The notes under the pieces are model-generated. The model was not told the origin of the DNA, ran no database searches, and saw only the letters and a list, made by a program, of their open reading frames with translations. The position numbers were made by a program, and so were the translations under genes. From the IMG/VR virus record IMGVR_UViG_3300027816_003019, positions 1 to 39,214 of that record: a stretch of 39,214 nucleotides of DNA, one strand, 5' to 3'. The number at the start of each line of letters is the position of its first letter. The first letter of the stretch is position 1. The stretch comes from a virus. Shown piece after piece: positions 14,224 to 22,982 of this stretch.

Positions 14224-15397
14224 CGATAATCTCCACGAACTGACTTCCAATATTCTTCCATGAGAATTTTGCGCTACGCATATGCTCTAATGATTTTTGG
14301 CCGAGTTCATTACGCTTTTCTTGATTTGTGTACATGTAGTGAAGCGCTTGAATCGCGCTTTCCATTTCTGTTACATGATGAATTGTGTTTAATCCGCGAT
14401 CTGTAAGTTGAGGGAAGGGATAGCAGTCCATGTACACCGCATTACCTTCGGGCCACTCACTCAAAGCTGAGTGGTTTGGAATAATTGCCGGCTTTCCTGC
14501 AGCCATTGCTTCTGCCACTGGTAAACACCAACCCTCTGCCGCCGTAGTTGTGAAAAAAACATCGGCATTATTATATACCATGTTTAGTTGCTGCGGAGTC
14601 AGGCCCTTTGCAGCTGTGATATTCGGTGATGAAATTACCAGACGATCCTCGATACCTAAATACTCACACCACTGAATTATATCAATACCGAAATCCTGCA
14701 AAGCACCGTGATAGTAGATCTTTACACCCTTAGATAAATTGTATCGCTTTACCCATTCAGAAAAATAATAAAACGTTAAATCAAGTCTTTTACGTGGTTG
14801 ATTACGCTGCAAACACAAAACAATATAGTCTGTATCTTTTAGATTCATTTGTTGACGCAAAACCGCACGCGGCACGTCAATGGGGTGAAACATCGTAGTA
14901 TCTACTCCGTGTGGAACTACAAAGACATCAGAAACGTCTACTTTTGCCAGCTGCTCTTTACCGAAATTAGTGTATGTAGCTACAGCATCAAATTTCTGAA
15001 GCCCTTGTGCAAAATCCTTTTTAACATTCTCTGCATCAATTGGGGTGTACAAAACAGTTTTAAACTGTTGATCCTTAATTTGCGAAAGAACAGCAATGTA
15101 GTCGTTAGCAATCCAAGAGTCATTCAATATGAAAATAACATCCGGTCGAATTGATCGCACCATACTTTCAAGACGTTCCTTACCCCAAACGTCCCCACCA
15201 CCAAGAGAAGCCGGGTACACTTTAAGTCCTTCGCACAGTGGGTCATAGTCACCGTAATAGTTCACACCCATAATGTGTAAATCATATTTTTTACGGAACG
15301 TTTCAATCAAATTCTTACTGACAACTCCGAAACCAGTTTGCACTGGAAAATCCCCGATGTACAGCATCTTTTTCTGTACTGGTACAATTCTTCCCAT
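14201..15397 (-). CDS. Glycosyltransferase family 4 (GT-B fold)
   Basis: A 398-residue retaining glycosyltransferase. The N-terminal half has GDFPVQTGFGVVSKNLI, typical of GT4 enzymes; the linker has VVPHGVDTTMFHP; the C-terminal half has the EX7E motif, E288-GWCLPVA-E296, followed by AMAAGKPAI. All key features are intact, so activity with a nucleotide sugar is expected. The chosen ATG at 15397 is five bases after AAAGGAG; an upstream start at 15433 lacks one. It lies downstream of the consensus promoter at 16004-16032 and is probably expressed with the replication genes rather than the tail genes. The acceptor is unknown. Confidence 0.9.
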   Translation of the reverse strand: MGRIVPVQKKMLYIGDFPVQTGFGVVSKNLIETFRKKYDLHIMGVNYYGDYDPLCEGLKVYPASLGGGDVWGKERLESMVRSIRPDVIFILNDSWIANDYIAVLSQIKDQQFKTVLYTPIDAENVKKDFAQGLQKFDAVATYTNFGKEQLAKVDVSDVFVVPHGVDTTMFHPIDVPRAVLRQQMNLKDTDYIVLCLQRNQPRKRLDLTFYYFSEWVKRYNLSKGVKIYYHGALQDFGIDIIQWCEYLGIEDRLVISSPNITAAKGLTPQQLNMVYNNADVFFTTTAAEGWCLPVAEAMAAGKPAIIPNHSALSEWPEGNAVYMDCYPFPQLTDRGLNTIHHVTEMESAIQALHYMYTNQEKRNELGQKSLEHMRSAKFSWKNIGSQFVEIIDGLFKNQ

Positions 15398-15407
15398 AAG
15401 AACTCCT

Positions 15408-15992
15408 TTAATAGTACTTAGTCCCTGTAACAATATTTACGGGCTGTCTTGTCGATTTCGGCACCGCAATTTTTGTTTTAAACAGGTAATTTATTTCCTC
15501 TAGCAACGCGTCGAGAACGACTTTCATTGCTCTAGAAGACTCAGTATTTGTGTATTTTAAATCTTCTGTTGACCATGAAACGAAAGTAGTTGAGCTACTT
15601 GTAATCTTAGCCAAATGAATTAAATACACAGCCATTAATACAATGGCATCCTCATCAATCTGCTCAATTACTGGGGGATCCGGCTGATCAAAATCTAAAA
15701 ATGGATTTCTATAAACATCGTTTACATTAAATGATGAACTTATAAATGCATACCCATTAACTGTGCTTACCCACAGTTGACCGGACTCAGCAGCCCCCTG
15801 AGGTTGTAAGTCTGCAATTGCATCCGCAGTAAGTATCTGGTACTTTGCCCTCCATCGCTTTTGCAGTTGCTTCACAGAGTTTACTAACGATGTACGCACC
15901 AGCGCACTAGAAAATGCCGTACCACTAAAATCACCCAAGCGTATTCGCACTGAGTCGATTAGATAATCAAGATTACCACTTGTTGTTATCAT
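15408..15992 (-). CDS. Unrecognised 194-residue protein directly behind a strong promoter
   Basis: Begins MITTSGNLDYLIDSVRIRLG; the pattern of short helices and a basic LQKRWRAKYQ segment recalls head-tail connector or neck proteins of tailed phages, but the similarity is weak. A YLIHLAKITSSSTTFVSWST region and a C-terminal helix follow. The ATG at 15992 has AGGAG five bases upstream; an in-frame GTG lies at 15998. The promoter at 16004-16032 would start transcription at about 15997, so from it this gene would be almost leaderless and lack its ribosome site. Translation may then depend on longer read-through transcripts from the tail genes. Confidence 0.65.
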   Translation of the reverse strand: MITTSGNLDYLIDSVRIRLGDFSGTAFSSALVRTSLVNSVKQLQKRWRAKYQILTADAIADLQPQGAAESGQLWVSTVNGYAFISSSFNVNDVYRNPFLDFDQPDPPVIEQIDEDAIVLMAVYLIHLAKITSSSTTFVSWSTEDLKYTNTESSRAMKVVLDALLEEINYLFKTKIAVPKSTRQPVNIVTGTKYY

Positions 15993-16003
15993 AGTCACTC
16001 CTA

Positions 16004-16032
16004 ATTATAGTTATTTTTGAGACTCTTGTCAA
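16004..16032 (-). promoter_or_regulatory. Perfect consensus housekeeping promoter, TTGACA-17 bp-TATAAT
   Basis: The minus strand reads TTGACA at 16032-16027 and TATAAT at 16009-16004, exactly 17 bases apart. The -35 overlaps the TGA stop of the tail assembly chaperone gene. The expected start point is near 15997, at or inside the ribosome site of the next gene. Twelve of twelve consensus bases at optimal spacing is unlikely by chance at a module boundary, so I read it as the host-polymerase promoter for the glycosyltransferase and replication block. Confidence 0.85.
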
Positions 16033-16301
16033 CTTGGAGGTGTCGGCCAAGCAACATTGTTAAATTTTTGAGCTAGTACGAGTTCTGGAAAATCTCTTAA
16101 AGACTGTCGATACGCGTACCATTCATTTTTGTTAGTTATTGGAGAATCCGGTAAGACTCGCCAATCTGATTCACTAAGGAGCCTGTTTCGCTCTTTTCTG
16201 ATTACATCTAAAGCCCATTGCTCGTGCGGTTCAATACGCTCTACCCCCACAGGCTCAATCTCAATCCAACGCACCATAGGAAAAATTTCAATAACTTTCA
16301 T
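16029..16301 (-). CDS. Tail assembly chaperone, phage_tail_APC-like
   Basis: A 90-residue protein. ERNRLLSESDWRVLPDSPI (about residues 37-55) followed by WYAYRQSLRDFPE (60-72) and VAWPTPPS at the end matches the short phage tail assembly chaperone family that is commonly encoded next to tail fibre genes. It would help fold or assemble the tail fibre. It overlaps the fibre stop as ATGA and its own stop is part of the -35 box of the following promoter. Confidence 0.85.
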   Translation of the reverse strand: MKVIEIFPMVRWIEIEPVGVERIEPHEQWALDVIRKERNRLLSESDWRVLPDSPITNKNEWYAYRQSLRDFPELVLAQKFNNVAWPTPPS

Positions 16302-18463
16302 GTTAACCTCACTACTCTTAAAGCACCAGTTACGCTAATAGAGCTGCCACCAGTGTTATTTACAAAAAGTCCGACAGTATCGTTTGCACTTAAATAAAAT
16401 ATAGTTGTATTAAGTTGCCGCCCGTCATTAAATGTAAGCCCGGGTAACATTTGCGTGCCTGTTGTAAAACTAGTTGCGTTTTGGCGCACATTCCATGGTA
16501 AGTTAGTGGTAGTAGAAGTCACGGCGGCGTTTACAATGTAAAGACCGGCATTAGTAACAGTAACTTCGTATGTTGTTGCGTTACCTAAAATATTACCGGT
16601 ACCAGCAACGTTTAGTTGCACTCTTGCAGAAGTACCAGCATTGACAGTCTGCCCCGCAGACCTTGATAAAATTCCTGCGTCTCTATGTGAAATACTACCG
16701 CTAACAGTTACATTACCACGAATATCGGTATTTCCATTTGACGCTACGATACTTACTTTATTTGTGTTAACAGCCACATCCCCTGTTATTGTAACCGCTC
16801 CAGTACTAGCTTCAACATTGTAAATGGTTGTTCCAGTATAACTTGATAAATTTATTCTGTCTTGACTTAATTCGTAGATTACTGCGTCGGGAACCGAGTC
16901 TGCATAACCCCTAATAGCTCCCGGAGGTAAATTAGAGTCTGCGTCGGGAGTACGGCGTAGATCTAGATTACCGTTGTAAATTCTAAATGCTCCTGTATAA
17001 GAATCTTTGAAGTTAACATGAACTGAAGCATCGTCACTGGTAACATTATTTGCAATCTCAAGTGTAGTCGTACCATCAAGGTTAATTGATGCTTGTGGAC
17101 TGACTGTGCTTCGAGCGACATTGAACATCGCTATACCTTGTAGGTCACCAGATGTTCCTGAAGTTACAATAGTAAGTACATTAGAATTGAGTCCCGGAAG
17201 GCTTGTCTGGTTAAGTGGACTTGCTAGGCTACCAACGCTCATACCATTAGTATCAATTTTTGTTTTACCCGCTTTGATGTACCCACTTCCTGAAACTGTA
17301 ATGTCACTATTAACTGTAAGAGTCCCCATGTTTGCCGCAACTGCATCTAATTGAGCTACGGATAATTTGTCGGCAGTAATTGTATTTGCCGCTATCAGAC
17401 TACCTGATATAGTAGCGGCAGTAATTAAAGAACCGGAGATTGTATTAGCAGCAATTTTATCACCAGTAATTGTGTTAGCTTGAATCTTACTTGCTGAGAT
17501 TGCATTATCGGTAATAAGCACACCTGAGACAGTTCCTGCTACAATTTTTGCTCCAGTTATAGTTCCATCAGCAATCTGAGCGGCGGTAAGGGTGTTGGAG
17601 GCAATCTTATCAGCAGTTAACGTACCCGCAGTAATCAAAGAACCTGAGATCGTAGCTGCTACAATTTTATCACCAGTGATTGTCGATCCTGCAATAAGCA
17701 CGCCAGATATCGTACCAGCCTGTACGTTATTGCCCGTTACCGTTCCGTTTGCAATTAACACACCCGAAATTGTCCCGTCAATAATCTTACCACCATCGAT
17801 GCTTTTCTCACCAATTAAGCCTGACCCTACTACAATAGAGTCTGAAACTTGTAGTGCAATTGTATCGATAAGCGTTGAAGACACATGATACGCCTTAATA
17901 GAGTTAACTTCTATATCATACTTTTGTATAATTTTTCGCGGAAGTATTTGACTTATGCTATAAGTACTTGAGCCCGAGTGAGTAATTGTGAAAGCACGAC
18001 TTACTAGAGGACTAGGGAAAACTACTGAGTATGTACCCGGAGTTGTAATCGAGAAGCTGTTTGCAAATGGATCTTGCGGTGTGTCATCGTAGTAAGTCGC
18101 AATAAATAAATCGTCTAAACCACCTTCACCAGATACTATATAAGGTCCGGCAATGTACGCGGGATTACTGTCGCCCGCGTACTCCATTGACTGCACATAA
18201 AAAGAAATTGAACCACTGGTTGTTAGAGTAATGCTACCATAGCGATCCAGCTGACTCGTTGTTACAGTAGTCTGATGTACCCCTGCTGGATATGCTAAAT
18301 ACTGTTCCGAATTATCCGAGTACAAATCGTTTGGATTTAGAGAACCGGATTGAGTAGGGTATGAAAACAGAAGAGGAAGTTGAGTCTGAAATCTTCCATA
18401 CGAGTCAGCGTAAGAAATAGATTGCTCTGTGTTTAAATTTAATAGATAATCCGAGTTTGTCAT
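16298..18463 (-). CDS. Tail fibre with ten-residue repeats and C1q/TNF-like C-terminal domain
   Basis: A 721-residue virion fibre. Residues 1-228 are a beta-rich N-terminal part, probably attaching to the tail. Residues 229-368 are fourteen consecutive 10-residue repeats with consensus like ANTITGDKIA, expected to form a beta-helical or triple-stranded shaft. Residues 380-580 are more beta-structured stem (VSGSGYIKAGKTKIDTNG). About 590-721, beginning SRSAGQTVNAGTSARVQLN, resemble a C1q/TNF-like jelly roll that trimerises and may bind the host receptor. GGAGGG lies four bases before the ATG at 18463, which overlaps the previous stop as ATGA. It is followed by the APC chaperone, as usual for fibres. 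Confidence 0.85.
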   Translation of the reverse strand: MTNSDYLLNLNTEQSISYADSYGRFQTQLPLLFSYPTQSGSLNPNDLYSDNSEQYLAYPAGVHQTTVTTSQLDRYGSITLTTSGSISFYVQSMEYAGDSNPAYIAGPYIVSGEGGLDDLFIATYYDDTPQDPFANSFSITTPGTYSVVFPSPLVSRAFTITHSGSSTYSISQILPRKIIQKYDIEVNSIKAYHVSSTLIDTIALQVSDSIVVGSGLIGEKSIDGGKIIDGTISGVLIANGTVTGNNVQAGTISGVLIAGSTITGDKIVAATISGSLITAGTLTADKIASNTLTAAQIADGTITGAKIVAGTVSGVLITDNAISASKIQANTITGDKIAANTISGSLITAATISGSLIAANTITADKLSVAQLDAVAANMGTLTVNSDITVSGSGYIKAGKTKIDTNGMSVGSLASPLNQTSLPGLNSNVLTIVTSGTSGDLQGIAMFNVARSTVSPQASINLDGTTTLEIANNVTSDDASVHVNFKDSYTGAFRIYNGNLDLRRTPDADSNLPPGAIRGYADSVPDAVIYELSQDRINLSSYTGTTIYNVEASTGAVTITGDVAVNTNKVSIVASNGNTDIRGNVTVSGSISHRDAGILSRSAGQTVNAGTSARVQLNVAGTGNILGNATTYEVTVTNAGLYIVNAAVTSTTTNLPWNVRQNATSFTTGTQMLPGLTFNDGRQLNTTIFYLSANDTVGLFVNNTGGSSISVTGALRVVRLT
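17360..17779 (-). repeat. Fourteen tandem 30-bp units coding the fibre decapeptide repeats
   Basis: The units are exactly 30 bases apart with no gap over 420 bases. They code two alternating sub-types: ones like GTISGVLIA and ones like NTITGDKIV. The nucleotide copies have diverged while the protein pattern is kept, so this is an old, selected repeat and not a recent expansion. Confidence 0.85.
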
Positions 18464-20682
18464 TTGACCCTCCATATATAACCGTAAGTATATTTGTTAG
18501 TCGGCAGTGACAAAGTCGAACGAACAAGATGTTTTGTCACATTAGCTACTCCATACTGTCTAACAAAGTCAAAAGGAAGCAAGATACTTAACCTGTATTT
18601 TTGATTTGTTGTAAATTGAAGTGCCTTAGCTATTAGTTTTCTCTGATCGCTGCTTATAAGTATCTTTCTTATTTGAGAGCCACCTATTAAAAACTTTTCA
18701 ATTGAGTAATGTACCCCCTCGACCAACGGTAGATTAATAGTCGAGTATTTGTATGTTTCGACTTTATTTACTATCTGAGCATACTCTGCAATACAAATCA
18801 ATTTAGTATTAAACGAAAATGATTCGTTTATTGGTACCGAGATACTATCAAAATCAAACGTTGTAGCCGAGATGACGCGTAGTTGATTTACAACATCAAG
18901 CGGTGTGCCATTTACTGTTAATGCAGTGGATGGAATTAACGACTTAGGTTGGAAAATAGAAGATCCGGTAATTTGTCCGTAAAACACCCACTGCTGGGGA
19001 TTAATAAACGGTGACTCCGCCCGCGTAACGACGGTGGGTATGTTAGTAAAGGCAGAAGTTGCTAATTCGTTAAAAAAAGAATCGTAAAAAGTAAACGAGA
19101 GTTGTTTACTAGTTGTCATAAGGTAAAGCGCAGCTAATTCAGTGCTGGTAAGATTAGTCCACTTAAACAAGATATCCACCACGTTTATGTTAGTTGTACT
19201 TAACGGTGCCGAACGATCGGCGGACACTTGAAACGAAGTCTCGATATTGCTAAGACTGACTGAAGTATAATCGGCTTGATTAACAAACGACTTACCTACA
19301 CGAATACTACACTTTTGGAAAAAGACACCATCTGCTTCAACTTGAGTTGAAGAGTAAGTATTAGAGTGTGAGCCGCTTTTAAAAGCAGTGAACTGAGACG
19401 CTGGGCTTGCCGTCCTCTTACTCACTGACCCAATTATCAATAATTGTCCAGAGGCAGTATCTAACTCGATTCCTCGTAAATTTTCTTTCATAACATACTC
19501 ACTCAGTTTTAATTGATACCGTAGCTGCACCGGATTTTTAGGTTCACTGGTACTTTCATGAAGAAGCTGATTAAAAATCCCAGCTGAAGTACTAACTGGT
19601 GTAACTCTAAGACCAATTGTTACATTGTAGAGATTATTTTCAGCTTTGTAAGAGCAGGTATAATTACTAGTATCTAAATTTAACTTTGATGTTGTCGGTT
19701 TATGTGTAAAATTTGAAAAAAATACTCCCGTATAAGTAACCGTAGTGGAATCAGGTTTAAAAAAGTAATTATATGTCAATTTAGGCTGATCTATGTAAAG
19801 ACCACTAACCGCATCAATAACGTAGTCACTCATACCTAAAGACTCGTTTGCAGTAAATAACGTGTTGGTTGTTATAGGTAATTTTAAAGAACTATTAGTC
19901 AATAAATTGTTTTTCAAAAAAGAAAAAGAAAGTTGACCCGATCGAGTAAATTTCCCGTTAAGAAGAATTGAAAGTTGATTACTGTTTTTATTGTAGACCG
20001 GGACAGATACAGAGGCACTTGAAACAAGTGGCTCAGGTGACTCTACTTGAACTAAATACTCAAACTTTACTTGCAGAGAAAATCCTGTTTGATACTCACT
20101 CGAACTTGTAGATCGATACAAAAAATCAAGTTGCATTGTTAAGCTAGATAAGTTATTTCTAAAATAAACGTACGGGTCTCCTATTTCTACTGAATCTAAT
20201 GCTGCGAGAATACTTTGTAATTTATAGTGCAAAGCGTCAGTCAAAAGAGAAGCAATCTTACTAGCACTAATTTGGATATTAAAATTTGCAGCATCAGTTA
20301 AATTAGCATTTGCGTAATTCTGAACGGATTGAACAAGTGCCTCTTGATTAGAACGAGTTGCTGTGAATTGTGTAAGTTGAACGTTTAACAGCGAAGGGAC
20401 TATTAAAAAATCGTACAATAACTCTTGATCTTCGGTAAACGCAAAAATGATTACATCACTTAACTTAAAAAAAGTAACAAACGAGTTAATCATTACCTGC
20501 TGTGCCGACCGAGCGCTGCTGTAAATTAACTGGACATTAGATATTCTAGAAATCTCTGTTGTCTGATTATCTAAAAGTGCAAAGGAAGTGTCTTTGAGAA
20601 AATCATTGATATCTGGATAGCGAAGATCTATCTGATAGTTATTATCAATTCTTGGAAGGGATCTACGTTTGTTATCTGACAT
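18460..20682 (-). CDS. Large tail protein (740 residues), unrecognised
   Basis: A Ser/Thr/Asn-rich, strongly beta-patterned protein between two tail genes. It begins MSDNKRRSLPRIDNNYQIDL; the middle is rich in short strands (SLTMQLDFLYRST, QLSYNVT-like segments), and the end is basic (LSLPTNKYTYGYIWRVK). I see no enzyme motif, signal peptide or membrane segment. Start ATG shares its A with the previous TAA stop (TAATG). The position suggests a tail tip, side-fibre or baseplate component, by context only. Confidence 0.7.
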   Translation of the reverse strand: MSDNKRRSLPRIDNNYQIDLRYPDINDFLKDTSFALLDNQTTEISRISNVQLIYSSARSAQQVMINSFVTFFKLSDVIIFAFTEDQELLYDFLIVPSLLNVQLTQFTATRSNQEALVQSVQNYANANLTDAANFNIQISASKIASLLTDALHYKLQSILAALDSVEIGDPYVYFRNNLSSLTMQLDFLYRSTSSSEYQTGFSLQVKFEYLVQVESPEPLVSSASVSVPVYNKNSNQLSILLNGKFTRSGQLSFSFLKNNLLTNSSLKLPITTNTLFTANESLGMSDYVIDAVSGLYIDQPKLTYNYFFKPDSTTVTYTGVFFSNFTHKPTTSKLNLDTSNYTCSYKAENNLYNVTIGLRVTPVSTSAGIFNQLLHESTSEPKNPVQLRYQLKLSEYVMKENLRGIELDTASGQLLIIGSVSKRTASPASQFTAFKSGSHSNTYSSTQVEADGVFFQKCSIRVGKSFVNQADYTSVSLSNIETSFQVSADRSAPLSTTNINVVDILFKWTNLTSTELAALYLMTTSKQLSFTFYDSFFNELATSAFTNIPTVVTRAESPFINPQQWVFYGQITGSSIFQPKSLIPSTALTVNGTPLDVVNQLRVISATTFDFDSISVPINESFSFNTKLICIAEYAQIVNKVETYKYSTINLPLVEGVHYSIEKFLIGGSQIRKILISSDQRKLIAKALQFTTNQKYRLSILLPFDFVRQYGVANVTKHLVRSTLSLPTNKYTYGYIWRVK

Positions 20683-22970
20683 TAAGGCACCCCCATAGTC
20701 TCTGCGGCATATCGGACATCGCCTTGTAAGTAGTAGCGTTCGCCATGAGAAAGACCTTCTAAAGAGTCAAATCCAAGTACAATAGTTTCTAAAACGTCAC
20801 CGCAAAGTGACTGCTCTTTTAAAAACTCAAATTGAAGTGCAGCGGGCCAAGTTGCTACTGGATTATCTCGGTAAACTTTATCAAAACCACCCCACCCAAT
20901 ACGTATATTAGTCCCACGAACAATTAGATAGTCGGCCTGACGCGTATTTGAGTAGTAAACCGTAGCGCGCTCCAATTTAGAATAGAATCTATCAGCGTCA
21001 TTTGAGGTAGAGCCGGCATTCATATACTTGTCATGATGATTTAAAAAACTTTTAGGTTTTGTCCAGAACACAGGAATATAACGATAAATATCAAGCTGTT
21101 CAGTAAGCAGTTTAACTGAATTAAGTCGAGTGTTTATTTCATTAAGATGATTAAGTAGCCCACTATAAGTAATTGAATTAAATGAATTATACCTTTCAAA
21201 TACATCAAGATTATATTCTGTGTTGATTCTTGAAACGTCTGTTAAACGAAACGTTCCAATATAACTTGCTTTTGAGTACGTAGCTCCTTCTGCTGATTCT
21301 TGCAGATCAACAGAGAAATCGCAGTAATCATCGCTACTTTCTATGTAATAGGAGGAATGATTACTTAAACCACTGTAAGCCTGATAGATTAAAGGATAAA
21401 ATCTATTTGTATTCTCAATTTGGGGAATAAGTGAGAAATTGAAAGAATCCGCATAATACAATGCGTTATTATCTGAACCACGTTTAAAAAAGTCAATGCT
21501 TGTTCCCAGTACAGTAGTTGCGGCATTATTATAGTAGGATACCGGATTAAATGTAGACGGATTAATAAAGTAAAAACCGTTAAACTCCGGAGCAAACGAG
21601 GCCCCGTAATTTGCGTTGTTTTCTAATCCGGCTGACGAACCCGCATAAAAAAGAAAATACCCGGGATCAGGAAAATTTGGCGGTGTTGTGATACTTACAG
21701 CCGGTGATCTACTACTAGGACCCATGGTTTGAAGAAGGCCTTGACGAGCGACCTTTCCCTCCATTTTAGAAAAGGAGACTGCCTTATTATTAAGTACTGT
21801 AGAATACCACTGAGGAACAGCAGCCTTACTTTCTTTATCTAAATCATATCTATACCAAGCAGCGCTTGTTACTTTCTTAGACAAGATACCTAACATTGTA
21901 AATCGAGTAAGTGTGTTTGTGCTTGTGGCATAGCTTACTCGTATTGTATTCTTTAAATCAAAGCGTTTTTGAGTATAATAACGTGCTTGTTGAGCCACTC
22001 TGCTGGCACTTAGATAATTCCAGTTTTGAATTAACCCGTACAAATAATTTAACATATTGTATTCTCGAACAGACTTAAAAACATGAAAATTAGAGCCGAC
22101 AAGTACTTGATCCCACAATGCAACTCGTAGTGGATTATCATAAACTTTGAAATAATTAACTAGATACTGTTGATTTTTAATTAAGGTTTTTATATCAGAC
22201 AACGATTGAATCGATTCTAAATTCTGCCATGTGTTCGGTACAACAGAGTGATCTATATTTGCATAGATCATACTAAAATAGTACGTGGACGTAGCATTGT
22301 CGGCGTCTCTATTAGGATTGTTAAATGTTGTATTATACGGTGCAATACGAAACTTTATACTTACTACCTCACCCGGAGTCAAATCTAAATTAGTAAGATC
22401 AATTGAAGCATACGAAATATTTGTATGATTTGCGGCAAGCGTAAGTTCTTCAAAAGTGTTTACTGGAGAACCAAACGCAATATTAGGATTGTATCGCCAT
22501 ATTCTATTGTATTTACCATATTTAGTCTGATTTTTTATTTGTTCGTGAATTGGTACGTCAGTATACTTTAAAGTAGTGAATAAGCAAATACTACCCATCT
22601 TTCCGTCTACGTGACGAAATAATTTTCCATTTGCGCTGTAGTTTGCGCGATACGATTGAAAAGCGACTCGTAGTGTGTGCATACCTTCTCTGTACACAAA
22701 ACTACCTTCCCATACGTCAATCTCAGAAAAGCGGAATTTCTTGCCGCTAAGCGTAATTACCTTACCATCATTACCCGTAACGCTAATATCTCCGGTATTA
22801 CTTAGAAAAAACATCGGAGGTGCGTACGCCCAGCTGCTAAGAAAGAGACGATCAGGTCCGTTTACAATCTGCTCAAGAACTTCAGTATTTTGTGCTAAAT
22901 TATTTAAATCAGCGGCCGATAACTCTTGCCCATCAAATAGTGATGGAACAGTCGAAAGCGCAAAAATCAT
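20682..22970 (-). CDS. Large tail protein (762 residues), possible receptor-binding or tip component
   Basis: The N-terminus VPSLFDGQELSAADLNNLAQN resembles the short opening found in many phage fibre and tip proteins (F-x-x-G-x-x-L-x-A-x-x-L-N), here at residues 8-28. The rest is rich in Tyr, Asn, Ser and aromatic residues with many short strands, as in carbohydrate- or receptor-binding tail proteins. No catalytic motif is visible. ATG lies 12 bases after the hub-like gene's stop with GGAGG upstream. Identification is by context. Confidence 0.7.
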   Translation of the reverse strand: MIFALSTVPSLFDGQELSAADLNNLAQNTEVLEQIVNGPDRLFLSSWAYAPPMFFLSNTGDISVTGNDGKVITLSGKKFRFSEIDVWEGSFVYREGMHTLRVAFQSYRANYSANGKLFRHVDGKMGSICLFTTLKYTDVPIHEQIKNQTKYGKYNRIWRYNPNIAFGSPVNTFEELTLAANHTNISYASIDLTNLDLTPGEVVSIKFRIAPYNTTFNNPNRDADNATSTYYFSMIYANIDHSVVPNTWQNLESIQSLSDIKTLIKNQQYLVNYFKVYDNPLRVALWDQVLVGSNFHVFKSVREYNMLNYLYGLIQNWNYLSASRVAQQARYYTQKRFDLKNTIRVSYATSTNTLTRFTMLGILSKKVTSAAWYRYDLDKESKAAVPQWYSTVLNNKAVSFSKMEGKVARQGLLQTMGPSSRSPAVSITTPPNFPDPGYFLFYAGSSAGLENNANYGASFAPEFNGFYFINPSTFNPVSYYNNAATTVLGTSIDFFKRGSDNNALYYADSFNFSLIPQIENTNRFYPLIYQAYSGLSNHSSYYIESSDDYCDFSVDLQESAEGATYSKASYIGTFRLTDVSRINTEYNLDVFERYNSFNSITYSGLLNHLNEINTRLNSVKLLTEQLDIYRYIPVFWTKPKSFLNHHDKYMNAGSTSNDADRFYSKLERATVYYSNTRQADYLIVRGTNIRIGWGGFDKVYRDNPVATWPAALQFEFLKEQSLCGDVLETIVLGFDSLEGLSHGERYYLQGDVRYAAETMGVP

Positions 22971-22982
22971 GACATCTCCTCC

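Noticed and set aside
17360-17779. Regular 30-bp repeats as a CRISPR array
   Set aside because: They are in-frame coding repeats without spacers, inside a fibre gene.
17592-17888. Plus-strand open frame of about 98 codons opposite the fibre repeats
   Set aside because: It mirrors the repeat codons of the fibre on the other strand, has no ribosome site and no recognisable product.
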